Of a DNA stretch of 38,893 nucleotides, positions 1 to 8,317 are shown in pieces (position 1 is the stretch's first letter; each line of letters begins with the position of its first letter). The DNA lies in assembly GCA_964619315.1 (NCBI GenBank), contig CAZUEH010000012.1, forward strand, positions 1-38,893, read 5' to 3'. This stretch comes from Fimisoma sp964619315. Its GTDB lineage: Bacteria > Bacillota > Clostridia > Peptostreptococcales > Anaerovoracaceae. The translations under genes were made by a program, and so were the position numbers. A model generated the notes under the pieces. It saw nothing but the letters and a program-made list of their open reading frames with translations. It had not been told where the DNA came from and made no database searches.

Positions 1-52
1 GAGTTTGAGTAACCTCCCCCCATACTTCACCAAACCTATACACATTTCCCTG

Positions 53-80
53 TTTACATTTGACACTATGTTGATATAAT
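53..80 (+). promoter_or_regulatory. Sigma-70-type promoter for the SDR gene
   Basis: A -35 TTTACA at 53-58 and a -10 TATAAT at 75-80 are separated by 16 bases. Transcription would start near 87, leaving a leader of about 200 bases before the dehydrogenase start at 290. An alternative -35, TTGACA at 60-65, lies too close to the -10. Confidence 0.6.
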
Positions 81-119
81 ATAAACATACCAAAGAGATA
101 AAGACTTTTGGGGATAAAA

Positions 120-275
120 GGCTTGTTTGCAAGCCATATCAACTACCAGTCAACAAAATGTAGGTGCTGGTAGAAACAATTACCACTGCAAACAATAGCG
201 CTATGTAAGAACTTTACGATGAAGCAAGCTATGCTAGCATTTATGAACAGCGGATTTAGCAAGACATAAACCGCG
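120..275 (+). promoter_or_regulatory. Structured 5' leader with mutually exclusive pairings (candidate RNA switch)
   Basis: A hairpin GGCTTG/CAAGCC occupies 120-135. Its inner part, TTGTTTGCA at 123-131, is also perfectly complementary to TGCAAACAA at 187-195. That long helix would enclose a second hairpin, CTACCAG 143-149 with CTGGTAG 167-173. Near the ribosome site, GCGG-a-TTT pairs with AAACCGC just before the AAAGGA Shine-Dalgarno. The two pairings of 123-131 cannot coexist, the hallmark of a switch. I do not recognise a known riboswitch family, and no T-box sequence (GGGTGGNACCGCG) is present. Confidence 0.4.
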
Positions 276-289
276 GAAAGGATGTAAAA

Positions 290-1033
290 ATGTTAAAGGG
301 AAAAATAGCTATAGTTACAGGAGGAACAAGAGGTATTGGATTCGCGACCGTTAAGAAATACCTTGAAAATGGAGCTACAGTTGTGCTGTTCGGCTCCAGA
401 CAAGAAACGGTGGATAAAGCCATTCAAGAACTCAAGGCTAAAAACAAGAATTGGCCAGTAGAAGGGCTGACTCCAGATTTGAAGAATGCCGATGAAATCG
501 ATAAGGCCATTGGTTATGTAAATGAAAAGTATGGAAGAGTGGATATTTTGGTGAACAATGCAGGAATATCTCATAGCATGCCGTTTTATGATTACACACA
601 AAAGGATGCAGATGATATCTTCGACCTTAACATTAGGGCAGTGTTCTTAGCAAGTCTATCGGCTGCAAGAATAATGAAAGCCCAGGGTGGCGGCACCATA
701 ATAAATACAAGTTCCATGGTATCAATCACAGGCCAAACCGCTGGTGCAGGATATCCTACAAGTAAGTTCGCAGTAAATGGACTAACCCTTTCATTAGCGA
801 GGGAGCTAGGTAAGGACAATATTAGAGTCAATGCAGTTGCTCCAGGAATAATAGAAACGGATTTAGTTGCGGCTCTCCCAGAAGAGTTGATTAAGGCTAT
901 TTCCGCGCAGGTTCCACTAGGAAGAACAGGACAGCCAGAGGACATAGCAAACGCTTTCTTATATCTTGCCAGCGATTTAGCAAGTTATGTTACAGGAGAA
1001 ATCCTAAGCGTTGACGGTGCAACTAGATTATAG
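290..1033 (+). CDS. Short-chain dehydrogenase/reductase (FabG/BaiA-like)
   Basis: A 247-residue classical SDR using NAD(P)H to interconvert a ketone and an alcohol in the cytoplasm. The Rossmann nucleotide site TGGTRGIG lies at residues 10-17, NNAG near residue 89, the catalytic Ser in the NTSSM stretch and the Tyr-Lys pair in GYPTSK. The C-terminal VDGA motif is usual. The start ATG follows AAAGGA at good spacing. Stretches such as VTGGTRGIGFA and the PDL motif after the adenine-binding region recall BaiA-type hydroxysteroid dehydrogenases as well as FabG, so the substrate is open. No fatty-acid or bile-acid genes lie next to it. The gene stands alone behind a long structured leader, with a weak terminator just after it. 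Confidence 0.9.
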   Translation: MLKGKIAIVTGGTRGIGFATVKKYLENGATVVLFGSRQETVDKAIQELKAKNKNWPVEGLTPDLKNADEIDKAIGYVNEKYGRVDILVNNAGISHSMPFYDYTQKDADDIFDLNIRAVFLASLSAARIMKAQGGGTIINTSSMVSITGQTAGAGYPTSKFAVNGLTLSLARELGKDNIRVNAVAPGIIETDLVAALPEELIKAISAQVPLGRTGQPEDIANAFLYLASDLASYVTGEILSVDGATRL

Positions 1034-1062
1034 TCAATAATAAGCAACAAACCTATCAAGCC

Positions 1063-1092
1063 CTTAGCCAATAGCTAAGAGCTTCTTTTATT
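1063..1092 (+). terminator. Weak intrinsic terminator after the SDR gene
   Basis: A 6-bp stem CTTAGC/GCTAAG with loop caata at 1063-1079 is followed by a T-rich stretch (agcttctttta). The stem is short and the T tract interrupted, so termination may be partial. Confidence 0.4.
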
Positions 1093-1219
1093 GACAATAC
1101 ACCAAGAAGGACAAATGTTGGTGAAATTCTTGAATTTCTCCGGCTTGTACAATAATTAGAGAGTTTGCCGCTTGTTTCAAACTCTGTGAATATATGATAA
1201 AAATATTGCTTAGTTTTTG

Positions 1220-1506
1220 TTGTCTATACTTGCTGTTAACGGTATAATAATTACTATGATGCATTCATGCAGTGCAAAGTCTAGAAAGAAGCTTACTGAC
1301 AATGAAGTGTATAAGAAGTTCAAAGCAAGAACTATGTAGGGTGTAACCGATGTACTCACGCCTGCAAATTGAGATAGACAATGCCTTCAAGAAGATATTG
1401 ATCGTTGTCTCGAGTGTGGCATGAGCGACCAGCTGCAAAAGCCTATAGAAGAAGGAATGGTAATGGAGGCAATAGGTCGGTATGCTGGAAAGCAAAAACA
1501 TCCCTA
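1220..1506 (+). pseudogene. Decayed small ORF behind a promoter, family unknown
   Basis: A good promoter (TTGTCT 1220-1225, 17 bases, TATAAT 1243-1248) precedes an ATG at 1259 opening a 26-codon frame (MHSCSAKSRKKL...) closed by TAG. The same frame then gives GVTDVLTPAN and another stop, then a further 44 codons containing CLECGMSDQ and RYAGKQKHP up to the TAA near 1506. Three coding-like pieces in one frame with two internal stops look like a relic, perhaps of a mobile-element gene, but I cannot name the family. The rest of 1034-1650 holds only the terminator above and the his promoter and leader. Confidence 0.3.
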
Positions 1507-1525
1507 AAGCATTGCAAATAAGTGC

Positions 1526-1554
1526 TTGACTTTAGCGAAGTAAAGTTGTAAAAT
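1526..1554 (+). promoter_or_regulatory. Promoter of the histidine operon
   Basis: TTGACT at 1526-1531 and TAAAAT at 1549-1554 are 17 bases apart. Transcription should start near 1561, leaving a roughly 90-base leader. The leader can form small GC-rich helices (GCGC at both ends of 1561-1601), but it has no T-box motif and no run of His codons, so no known attenuation mechanism is visible. Confidence 0.65.
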
Positions 1555-1650
1555 GATAAAGCGCGAAAGCGAACGGAAGCAATGCCCGCTCACTAAGGCG
1601 CACAAAATCAACCCAAGCTAAACATTAAACAGGAGACACAAAAACAAAAA

Positions 1651-3237
1651 ATGGTAGACTATAATTCAATTTTACGAAATGAGGAACGAGCAATATATTT
1701 GCTTCGTGACCTATATAATAGATATGGATACAAACAGATAAAGACGAGCAAGTTTGAAGCATATGAACTTTATGGTAGAAACAAGGACTTTCTCACATCA
1801 GATGAGGTGATGACATTTACTGACTCTAAGGGAAAGCTTAAGGCACTTAAGCCAGATGTGACCCTTTCCATAGTCAAGAACACGGAAGACAATCCGGGAG
1901 AGGTTCAGAAGTTTTGCTATAACGATTACGTGTATCGTCTTTCTAAGAAGACAGGTAATTTCAAGGAAATTATGCAGACCGGTGTAGAAGCAATAGGCGA
2001 CATCGGTTCTTCTGATGTGTGCGAAATCATAGTATTAGCAGCCAAAAGTTTAGAATTAGTGGCCGACGATTATGCCCTTGATATTTCGCATATGGGAATT
2101 TTGAGGGGAGTTTCTAAGGCTTTGAATTTGCCAGAAGATGCAGAGGAAAGCGTTCTTGAATGTATTGCCAATAAGAATACTCATGGAATAGCCAATATTT
2201 GCAAGGAGTATGGAGTTTCAGAAAAATTAATTAAGCAAGTTGAGGCTTTGGTTCAGGCTCATGGCCCTATAGATGAAGTCCTTTCAAAATTGGAAAAACA
2301 GGACCTTAACGAAGTTGTGTCAGAGGCAGTAGAGGAGCTAAAGGAAATCGATGAAGCCCTCAAGAGCATAGGCGTAGGTGGCAAAATTCGCTTTGACTTT
2401 TCGGTAGTGAACGACATGGGTTACTACAATGGAGTTGTGTTCCAAGGATTCGTCAACGGGTTAGCATCAGGGATTCTTTCTGGTGGTAGGTACGACAATC
2501 TTATGGCAAAAATGGGCAAGAGGAGCGGAGGCATTGGCTTCGGCGTATATGTAGATAAAATTGCCAATATGATTGAGCCAGAGCAGGACAACAACGGTGA
2601 AAAGCAGATAGTAAACATAGCGCTTCCTAAAGGAAGGCTAGGTGAAAAAATATATGATATGTTCGAATCGGCAGGATACGAGTGCCCCGAAATCAAAGAA
2701 GAATCTAGAAAGCTGATTTTTGAAAATCTCGAAAAAGGCGTGAGATACTTCTGGGTTAAGCCATCAGATGTTGCCATATATGTAGAGCGAGGATCTGCTG
2801 ATATAGGGGTAGCAGGCAAAGACATTATTTTGGAAAGCGAGCCAAATGTATATGAATTGTTAAATTTGAAGCGTGGCAAATGTCGCATGATGGTAGCGGG
2901 CAAAAAAGATTGGGTGGATGATACTGACAAAACCCTTCGTGTCGCTACTAAATTTCCGAACATTGCAAGCCAGTATTACAATAGCAAGTCAAGAGATATA
3001 GATATAGTTAAGCTGAATGGTTCTATAGAAATAGCACCAATTTTGGGGCTAACAGATGTCATAGTGGACATTGTTGAAACAGGCAATACCCTTAAGGCTA
3101 ACAACCTTGAAGCAAAGGAAGAAATCGAAAACATAAGTGCAAGACTTATTTCCAACAAAGCAAGTTTCAAGTTCAAGACAAAGGAAATAGAAGCTATCAA
3201 AAGCAGCTTGAACAAAGTAGGTGAAAAGATTGATTAA
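1651..3237 (+). CDS. hisZG: HisZ-HisG fusion: ATP phosphoribosyltransferase, regulatory plus catalytic domains
   Basis: A 528-residue fusion for the first step of histidine synthesis, ATP + PRPP to phosphoribosyl-ATP. Residues 1 to about 315 are a HisZ-type, histidyl-tRNA-synthetase-like domain (LKPDVTLS at 66-73, MGYYNGVVFQG near 256-266, GGRYDNL at 278-284). A short hydrophilic linker (EPEQDNNGEKQ) leads into a complete short-form HisG from about 319, starting VNIALPKGRLGEKIY and carrying the PRPP-binding DIVETGNT at 473-480. In most bacteria with short HisG these are two proteins forming a hetero-octamer. No stop or slippery sequence lies at the junction, so the fusion looks genuine. The ribosome site AGGAGA at 1631 is 14 bases from the ATG, longer than usual. 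First gene of the operon; its end overlaps hisD by 17 bases. Confidence 0.93.
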   Translation: MVDYNSILRNEERAIYLLRDLYNRYGYKQIKTSKFEAYELYGRNKDFLTSDEVMTFTDSKGKLKALKPDVTLSIVKNTEDNPGEVQKFCYNDYVYRLSKKTGNFKEIMQTGVEAIGDIGSSDVCEIIVLAAKSLELVADDYALDISHMGILRGVSKALNLPEDAEESVLECIANKNTHGIANICKEYGVSEKLIKQVEALVQAHGPIDEVLSKLEKQDLNEVVSEAVEELKEIDEALKSIGVGGKIRFDFSVVNDMGYYNGVVFQGFVNGLASGILSGGRYDNLMAKMGKRSGGIGFGVYVDKIANMIEPEQDNNGEKQIVNIALPKGRLGEKIYDMFESAGYECPEIKEESRKLIFENLEKGVRYFWVKPSDVAIYVERGSADIGVAGKDIILESEPNVYELLNLKRGKCRMMVAGKKDWVDDTDKTLRVATKFPNIASQYYNSKSRDIDIVKLNGSIEIAPILGLTDVIVDIVETGNTLKANNLEAKEEIENISARLISNKASFKFKTKEIEAIKSSLNKVGEKID

Positions 3238-4501
3238 AATATACAAATATGGAGAAGTGAAAAATTCGGAGATATTTGCGAGAACTGAAATGCCCACTGA
3301 CTGTGAGGAGACTGTTACCCAAATAATTTCCGACATAAGAAAAAATGGAGACAAGACGCTACGAAACTATGGACAAAAATTCGATGGTTTGGAAGCTGGA
3401 ACTGATCTTCAAGTTTCCCAAAAAGAAATCGAGGAAGCTTACAACTCAATGGACAAAGAGTTAATTGAGGTGCTGGAAGAGGCCGCAGTTAACATCAGGA
3501 ATTTCCATGAGAAGCAGGTAAGAAACGGTTTCATGATAACCGAAAAAACTGGTGTTGTAATGGGACAAAAAGTTACCCCGATTGAAAAGGTGGGCATCTA
3601 TGTTCCGGGTGGAACAGCAGCCTATCCTTCAACAGTGCTTATGAATTGTGTACCAGCAAAAATTGCAGGTTGCAGTGAAATTGTAATAACGACACCGGCA
3701 ACAGGTGGCAAGATAAATCCAGCTATACTGGCAGCGGCCAAGATAGCGGGAGCAGATAAAGTTATAAGAGCAGGTGGCGCACAGGCAGTAGCTGCCTTGG
3801 CTTATGGAACAGAAACAGTTCCAAGAGTTGACAAAATCGTAGGACCGGGCAATGCCTATGTGGCAGAAGCCAAAAGGCAGGTTTTTGGGCAGGTGGCCAT
3901 AGATATGATTGCGGGGCCTAGTGAAATATTAGTAGTAGCTGATAGCACTTGTGATGGACGAATCGTTGCTGCGGATATGCTTTCTCAAGCGGAACACGAT
4001 AAGTTTGCGACAGCGGTGCTGGTTACAGACAGTGAAAAACTAGCTAACGAAGTTGCAGCACAAATAGAGGAGCAACTTAAGAGCCTTGACAGGGAAGAAA
4101 TTGCTAGAGCATCTATAGAAAACAACGGCAAGATTATTATTGCTGACGATATAAGAGTAGCTATAGATATAGCTAATGAGATTGCGCCAGAGCACTTTGA
4201 ACTTTGTGTAGATAATCCATTTGACTATCTTGATAGCATCAAAAATGCAGGATCTATATTCATGGGCAAAAATTGTCCAGAGGCACTGGGAGATTACTTC
4301 GCAGGGCCAAATCATACTTTGCCGACTAGTGGTACAGCAAGATTTGCAAGTCCATTATCAGTGGATGATTTTACTAAGAAAATTCAGTACTCCTACTTCA
4401 CCCAAGAAGCTCTTGCAGAGGTGGCACCAAAAGTCGCAAGATTTGCAGAGGAAGAGGGATTACAGGCTCATGCTAAGAGTGCAGTGTCTAGAGAAAAATA
4501 A
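3221..4501 (+). CDS. hisD: Histidinol dehydrogenase
   Basis: Zn-dependent, NAD-linked enzyme making the last two oxidations of histidine synthesis, histidinol to histidine. It has 426 residues, the usual length. Signature stretches are KVGIYVPGGTAAYPS, the NAD-binding region with VGPGNAYVAEAKR, GPSEILVVAD, the metal-site QAEHD, and NHTLPTSGTARF near the C-terminus. The chosen start is GTG at 3221 inside the end of hisZG, so translation is probably coupled; a TTG three codons on (3230) is the alternative. The stop lies 17 bases before hisC. Confidence 0.95.
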   Translation: MKRLIKIYKYGEVKNSEIFARTEMPTDCEETVTQIISDIRKNGDKTLRNYGQKFDGLEAGTDLQVSQKEIEEAYNSMDKELIEVLEEAAVNIRNFHEKQVRNGFMITEKTGVVMGQKVTPIEKVGIYVPGGTAAYPSTVLMNCVPAKIAGCSEIVITTPATGGKINPAILAAAKIAGADKVIRAGGAQAVAALAYGTETVPRVDKIVGPGNAYVAEAKRQVFGQVAIDMIAGPSEILVVADSTCDGRIVAADMLSQAEHDKFATAVLVTDSEKLANEVAAQIEEQLKSLDREEIARASIENNGKIIIADDIRVAIDIANEIAPEHFELCVDNPFDYLDSIKNAGSIFMGKNCPEALGDYFAGPNHTLPTSGTARFASPLSVDDFTKKIQYSYFTQEALAEVAPKVARFAEEEGLQAHAKSAVSREK

Positions 4502-4518
4502 TGTAAGGGAATCGAATA

Positions 4519-5574
4519 ATGAGTAGATTTATTAAAGAACGATATAAAGATTTTCAGTCATATACTCCGGGGGAGCAACCTAAGGATATGCAGTATGTCA
4601 AACTGAACACTAACGAGTCTCCCTTTCCGCCGGCACCGTCGGTGGTAAAGGCTTTGAAAGAAGCAGACATCGAGGGTTTAAGGAGATATCCTGATCCTAC
4701 AGGTGCTAACTTGAAGAAAAAGATCGCAAGGTTATATGATGTAGAAGCCAAGAACGTGTTTTTGACAAACGGGTCAGATGACATTCTGAACTTCGCTTTC
4801 ATGTTATACAACGATGTGGGAGATGGACTTGCTTTTCCAGATATTACATACAGCTTTTATGATGTCATCGCCAATTTACACGGAATCGAATATAAAGAAA
4901 TTCCTCTCCGAGAAGACATGACGATAGACATAGAACAATATAAGGGAATCGACAAAAACATTGTAATTCCAAATCCAAATGCACCAACAGGGATTACATT
5001 GTCTTTAGACGATATTGAGGAAATCCTCAAAACCAATCCAAACAATGTAGTAATCATTGACGAGGCATATGTGGATTTCGGTGCGGAATCAGCGGTACAG
5101 CTAACTAAGAAGTATAACAACCTATTGGTTTCACAGACATTTTCCAAAGCAAGAAGCTTTGCAGGTGGAAGACTGGGATTCGCCATTGCATCCAGGGCAA
5201 TAATTGAAGATTTGGAAATGATTCAATACTCAACCAATCCGTACAATGTAAATACGATGTCACTACTCTTAGGTGAGGCGGCTATTGACGCAGATGAATA
5301 TTATCAAGCAAATAGCAAGAAAATAATAGAGACAAGAGCATATACGGTGTCAGAGCTAGAAAAATTAGGGTTTGTATCGTTCCCGTCAAAAGCTAACTTC
5401 GTTTTAGCAAAGCATAACACTGTAAGTGGTGAAGAAATATATACAAAACTTAAAGATAAAGGTGTCTTAATCAGGCACTTTACTAAAGAGAGAATAAAAG
5501 ATTACAATCGTATTACTATAGGTAGCCGTGAGGAAATGGATTTCTTGCTGGCTAAGCTCAAAGAGATTCTATAA
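4519..5574 (+). CDS. hisC: Histidinol-phosphate aminotransferase
   Basis: A 351-residue fold-type I PLP enzyme exchanging the keto group of imidazole-acetol phosphate for the amino group of glutamate. The N-terminal LNTNESPFPPAP is the typical HisC substrate loop. NPNAPTG, IIDEAYVDF and the Schiff-base lysine in SQTFSKARSFAGGRLGF are all present. The C-terminal LIRHFTKERIKDYNRITIG binds the phosphate. It sits between hisD and hisB in the operon, 9-18 bases from each neighbour. Confidence 0.95.
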   Translation: MSRFIKERYKDFQSYTPGEQPKDMQYVKLNTNESPFPPAPSVVKALKEADIEGLRRYPDPTGANLKKKIARLYDVEAKNVFLTNGSDDILNFAFMLYNDVGDGLAFPDITYSFYDVIANLHGIEYKEIPLREDMTIDIEQYKGIDKNIVIPNPNAPTGITLSLDDIEEILKTNPNNVVIIDEAYVDFGAESAVQLTKKYNNLLVSQTFSKARSFAGGRLGFAIASRAIIEDLEMIQYSTNPYNVNTMSLLLGEAAIDADEYYQANSKKIIETRAYTVSELEKLGFVSFPSKANFVLAKHNTVSGEEIYTKLKDKGVLIRHFTKERIKDYNRITIGSREEMDFLLAKLKEIL

Positions 5575-5592
5575 GAAGATGAGGTGAATCAA

Positions 5593-6195
5593 ATGAGAAA
5601 TGCACAAATCAAAAGAGAAACTAAAGAAACAATAATTGACTTAATTTTAGAGCTGGACGGTCAAGGCAATGCAAATATCAGTACAGGAGTTGGCTTTTTA
5701 GACCATATGATGGAACTGTTTGTTAAACACGCAAAGTTTGATTGCAATTTGATTTGCAAGGGAGACATACAGGTTGATGACCACCACTCTGTAGAGGACA
5801 TTGCTATTTGTTTAGGAAAAGCTCTTGGTGAAGCCCTTGGCACTAAAAAGGGAATCGTTCGCTACGGCGATATTGTTTTGCCAATGGACGAGGCACTAAT
5901 ATTGACAGCGGTAGATATTTCAGGTCGTGGATACTTGGGACTTGACTTAGATATTAAGGCAGAAAAAGTTGGGACTTTTGATACAGAGTTAGTAGAGGAG
6001 TTTTTACTTGCTTTCGTAAGAAGCGCAGGGTTGACTCTTCACATTAAACAATTGGCAGGCAAAAATGCTCACCACATTATTGAGGGAGTATTCAAGTCAT
6101 TAGCTAGAGCTCTTAGAGCGGCAGTAGCGATAGATGAAAAATTTAAAGATGAAATCCCTTCTACTAAGGGAATAATTGAGGGGCTAGGTCTATGA
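5593..6195 (+). CDS. hisB: Imidazoleglycerol-phosphate dehydratase
   Basis: A Mn-dependent dehydratase giving imidazole-acetol phosphate. It is the monofunctional form of 200 residues, without the fused phosphatase of enterobacteria. Metal-binding histidines are in GFLDHMMELFVKH, DDHHSVEDIA and the C-terminal half (LHIKQLAGKNAHHIIEG). An in-frame GTG lies at 5584, but the ATG at 5593 sits 6 bases after GAGGTG and gives the conserved start RNAQIKRETKET, so I use it. The stop overlaps the hisH start as ATGA. Confidence 0.95.
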   Translation: MRNAQIKRETKETIIDLILELDGQGNANISTGVGFLDHMMELFVKHAKFDCNLICKGDIQVDDHHSVEDIAICLGKALGEALGTKKGIVRYGDIVLPMDEALILTAVDISGRGYLGLDLDIKAEKVGTFDTELVEEFLLAFVRSAGLTLHIKQLAGKNAHHIIEGVFKSLARALRAAVAIDEKFKDEIPSTKGIIEGLGL

Positions 6196-6800
6196 TAATA
6201 ATAATTGATTACGGAGTAGGAAATCTTTTCTCACTAAAATCTTCCCTAAATGCCATTGGCGTGGAGTCGGAAGTTTCTGGAGATGAAGAAAAAATAAGAA
6301 ACGCAGATAAATTGATTCTTCCAGGAGTAGGCGCCTTTGAAGATGCGTCAAAGAAGCTAAAGGAAAGCGGACTGGAAGATGTAATAAAAGAGGAATGTGC
6401 CAAAGGAAAGCCACTTCTTGGCATATGCTTAGGCATGCAACTATTGTTTGAGGAAAGCCATGAATATGGTGTACATAAAGGGCTTGGTCTAATACCGGGA
6501 ACCATAAAGTTTATAGGCGATGTAATACCAAAAGAATTTAAGATTCCTCAAATCGGTTGGAATGGCCTTATAGTAAAACAGAAAAGTCCAATACTAAAAG
6601 ACATAGTCGCTGGAGATTGTGTTTACTTTGTACACTCGTACTATGCACAAACGCCAGCTAAATACGTTAGTGCAACTGCAGAATATGGAGCAGAATTGAC
6701 TGCTGCTGTGAGAAAAGACAATATATATGGTTGTCAATTCCACCCGGAAAAAAGTGGCACCGTAGGGATATCAATCCTCAAGGCCTTTTGTCAGCTATAA
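6192..6800 (+). CDS. hisH: Imidazole glycerol phosphate synthase, glutaminase subunit
   Basis: Class I glutamine amidotransferase of 202 residues. It releases ammonia from glutamine and channels it to HisF. The nucleophile cysteine is in LLGICLGMQLLFE, and the His-Glu of the triad is in CQFHPEKSG near residue 185. The N-terminal IIDYGVGNLFSL is typical. The start overlaps the hisB stop (ATGA), indicating coupled translation. It sits apart from its partner hisF, with hisA between, the usual order. Confidence 0.95.
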   Translation: MIIIIDYGVGNLFSLKSSLNAIGVESEVSGDEEKIRNADKLILPGVGAFEDASKKLKESGLEDVIKEECAKGKPLLGICLGMQLLFEESHEYGVHKGLGLIPGTIKFIGDVIPKEFKIPQIGWNGLIVKQKSPILKDIVAGDCVYFVHSYYAQTPAKYVSATAEYGAELTAAVRKDNIYGCQFHPEKSGTVGISILKAFCQL

Positions 6801-6815
6801 GAAAGGACACAAAGA

Positions 6816-7538
6816 ATGATTATTTTTCCAGCTATAGATTTATACGAAGGGCAAGCGGTTCGCCTTTTCAAAGGTGACTATCAGAAGATGACAGTTTACG
6901 ACAAGAACCCTGCCAACACTGCTATCAAGTTCAAAGAAGCCGGTGCAGAGTGGATTCATGTTGTAGATCTTGAGGGAGCAAAAAGTGGCGGAACGCCTAA
7001 CGCAGACACTATTAAAGAAATTATCCAAAAGACCAAACTCAAAGTTGAAATTGGGGGCGGCATCAGAAATATGGAAACCATAGATAAGTATGTTCAAATA
7101 GGAGCGTCTAGAGTGATTTTGGGAACTGCGGCCATTACCAATTCAGAACTCGTGGTCGAGGGTATGAAAAAGTATGGAGACAAAATTGCTGTAGGAGCGG
7201 ATATCAAAGACGGCTATGTGGCGATTAAAGGTTGGACAGAAAAAAGCCAATATACACTAGATGAATTTTGCGATAGCATGGAAGCAAAAGGTGTTAAGAC
7301 TATCATATGCACAGACATATCAAAGGATGGTGCTATGAAAGGCACCAATGAGGGCCTCTATTCTGCTCTAAACGAGAAGCATGCTAGCAAAGGCATGCAG
7401 ATTATCGCTTCCGGTGGAGTGTCGTCCATCGAGGACATTAAGGCTCTTAGAAGCCTAGATATATATGGAGCGATTGTAGGCAAAGCGTATTATGAAGGGG
7501 CTATTGACTTGGCAGAAGCCATCAAGATTGCTAGATAA
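6816..7538 (+). CDS. hisA: ProFAR isomerase (phosphoribosylformimino-AICAR-P isomerase)
   Basis: A 240-residue (beta/alpha)8 barrel catalysing the Amadori rearrangement of ProFAR to PRFAR. The catalytic Asp of PAIDLYEGQAVRLFKGDY near the N-terminus and the second Asp in VGADIKDGYVAIKGW are present. The phosphate-binding EIGGGIRNMETI and ASGGVSSIEDI loops follow the barrel's two-fold symmetry. It begins 16 bases after hisH with AAGAAAGGA as ribosome site. Confidence 0.95.
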   Translation: MIIFPAIDLYEGQAVRLFKGDYQKMTVYDKNPANTAIKFKEAGAEWIHVVDLEGAKSGGTPNADTIKEIIQKTKLKVEIGGGIRNMETIDKYVQIGASRVILGTAAITNSELVVEGMKKYGDKIAVGADIKDGYVAIKGWTEKSQYTLDEFCDSMEAKGVKTIICTDISKDGAMKGTNEGLYSALNEKHASKGMQIIASGGVSSIEDIKALRSLDIYGAIVGKAYYEGAIDLAEAIKIAR

Positions 7539-7549
7539 AGGGAGAAAAA

Positions 7550-8317
7550 ATGATAACTAAGCGAATTATCCCATGCCTTGATGTTAAGGACGGAAGAGTG
7601 GTTAAAGGTACTAACTTTCAGGGCTTGCGGGATGTAAACTCGCCAGTAGAACTGGCAAAATATTATGGAGAAGTAGGAGCAGACGAACTGGTCTTTTATG
7701 ATATCACTGCATCTGTAGAGGGCAGAAAGATTTTTACAGACATTCTTACGGAAGCCGCTTCGAAAATATTCATACCGTTGACCGTTGGTGGCGGTATAAA
7801 CACTATTGATGACTTTGATAGAGTGCTTAAGTGCGGTGCCGATAAGGTAAGTGTCAACTCGGGAGCTATTCGTAATCCGTCTCTCATCAAAGAAGCAGCT
7901 ATGAAATACGGAGACCAATGCGTAGTTCTTTCTTGCGATATAGCAAGAGTAGATGGCAAGTTCACTGTATTTTCCAAAGGCGGCAGAGAAAACACTGGCA
8001 TGGAAGCCATAGAATGGATTAAAAGATGCGTTGAAATGGGCGCAGGTGAAGTAGTAGTCAATTCCATCGACACAGACGGTGTCAAAGAGGGATTCGATAT
8101 AGAAATGCTACAGGCAGTGGTCGATGCAGTTAATGTACCAGTAATTGCTTCCGGCGGGGCAGGATCTATAGGTGACTTTGTCGACCTTTTCAAAGAAATA
8201 CCAACAGTAGATGCTGGGTTAGCAGCTTCGGTATTCCACTTTTGCGAAGTTTCTATTGGAGAATTAAAGCAAGAACTTTTATATAATGGAATAAATGTAA
8301 GGAGCACAAGATGGTAA
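7550..8317 (+). CDS. hisF: Imidazole glycerol phosphate synthase, cyclase subunit
   Basis: A 255-residue (beta/alpha)8 barrel that uses HisH-derived ammonia to convert PRFAR to imidazole glycerol phosphate and AICAR. Catalytic aspartates are in IPCLDVKDGRVVKG near residue 11 and in LSCDIARVDG near residue 129. Phosphate loops are PLTVGGGINT and ASGGAGSIGDF. The last codons overlap hisIE by 7 bases. Confidence 0.96.
   Translation: MITKRIIPCLDVKDGRVVKGTNFQGLRDVNSPVELAKYYGEVGADELVFYDITASVEGRKIFTDILTEAASKIFIPLTVGGGINTIDDFDRVLKCGADKVSVNSGAIRNPSLIKEAAMKYGDQCVVLSCDIARVDGKFTVFSKGGRENTGMEAIEWIKRCVEMGAGEVVVNSIDTDGVKEGFDIEMLQAVVDAVNVPVIASGGAGSIGDFVDLFKEIPTVDAGLAASVFHFCEVSIGELKQELLYNGINVRSTRW

Noticed and set aside
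240..290. T-box end of the SDR leader (ACCGCGG)
   Set aside because: Only ACCGCGG matches; the GGGTGG half and a following terminator are missing.
290..1033. Part of a bile-acid (bai) gene cluster
   Set aside because: The SDR and the flavoprotein at 29188 each recall bai enzymes, but they lie 28 kb apart and no other bai gene (CoA ligase, transferase, 7-alpha dehydratase) is present.
1265..1501. 78-codon minus-strand ORF
   Set aside because: No ribosome site, odd His/Leu/Tyr composition, and it lies opposite the better-supported plus-strand relic.
1555..1650. T-box or His-peptide attenuator for the his operon
   Set aside because: No GGGTGGNACCGCG sequence, no specifier-loop layout and no His-rich leader peptide are visible in the 90-base leader.
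4221..4526. 101-codon plus-strand ORF overlapping hisD
   Set aside because: It lies wholly within conserved hisD coding sequence in another frame and has Gln-rich shadow composition.
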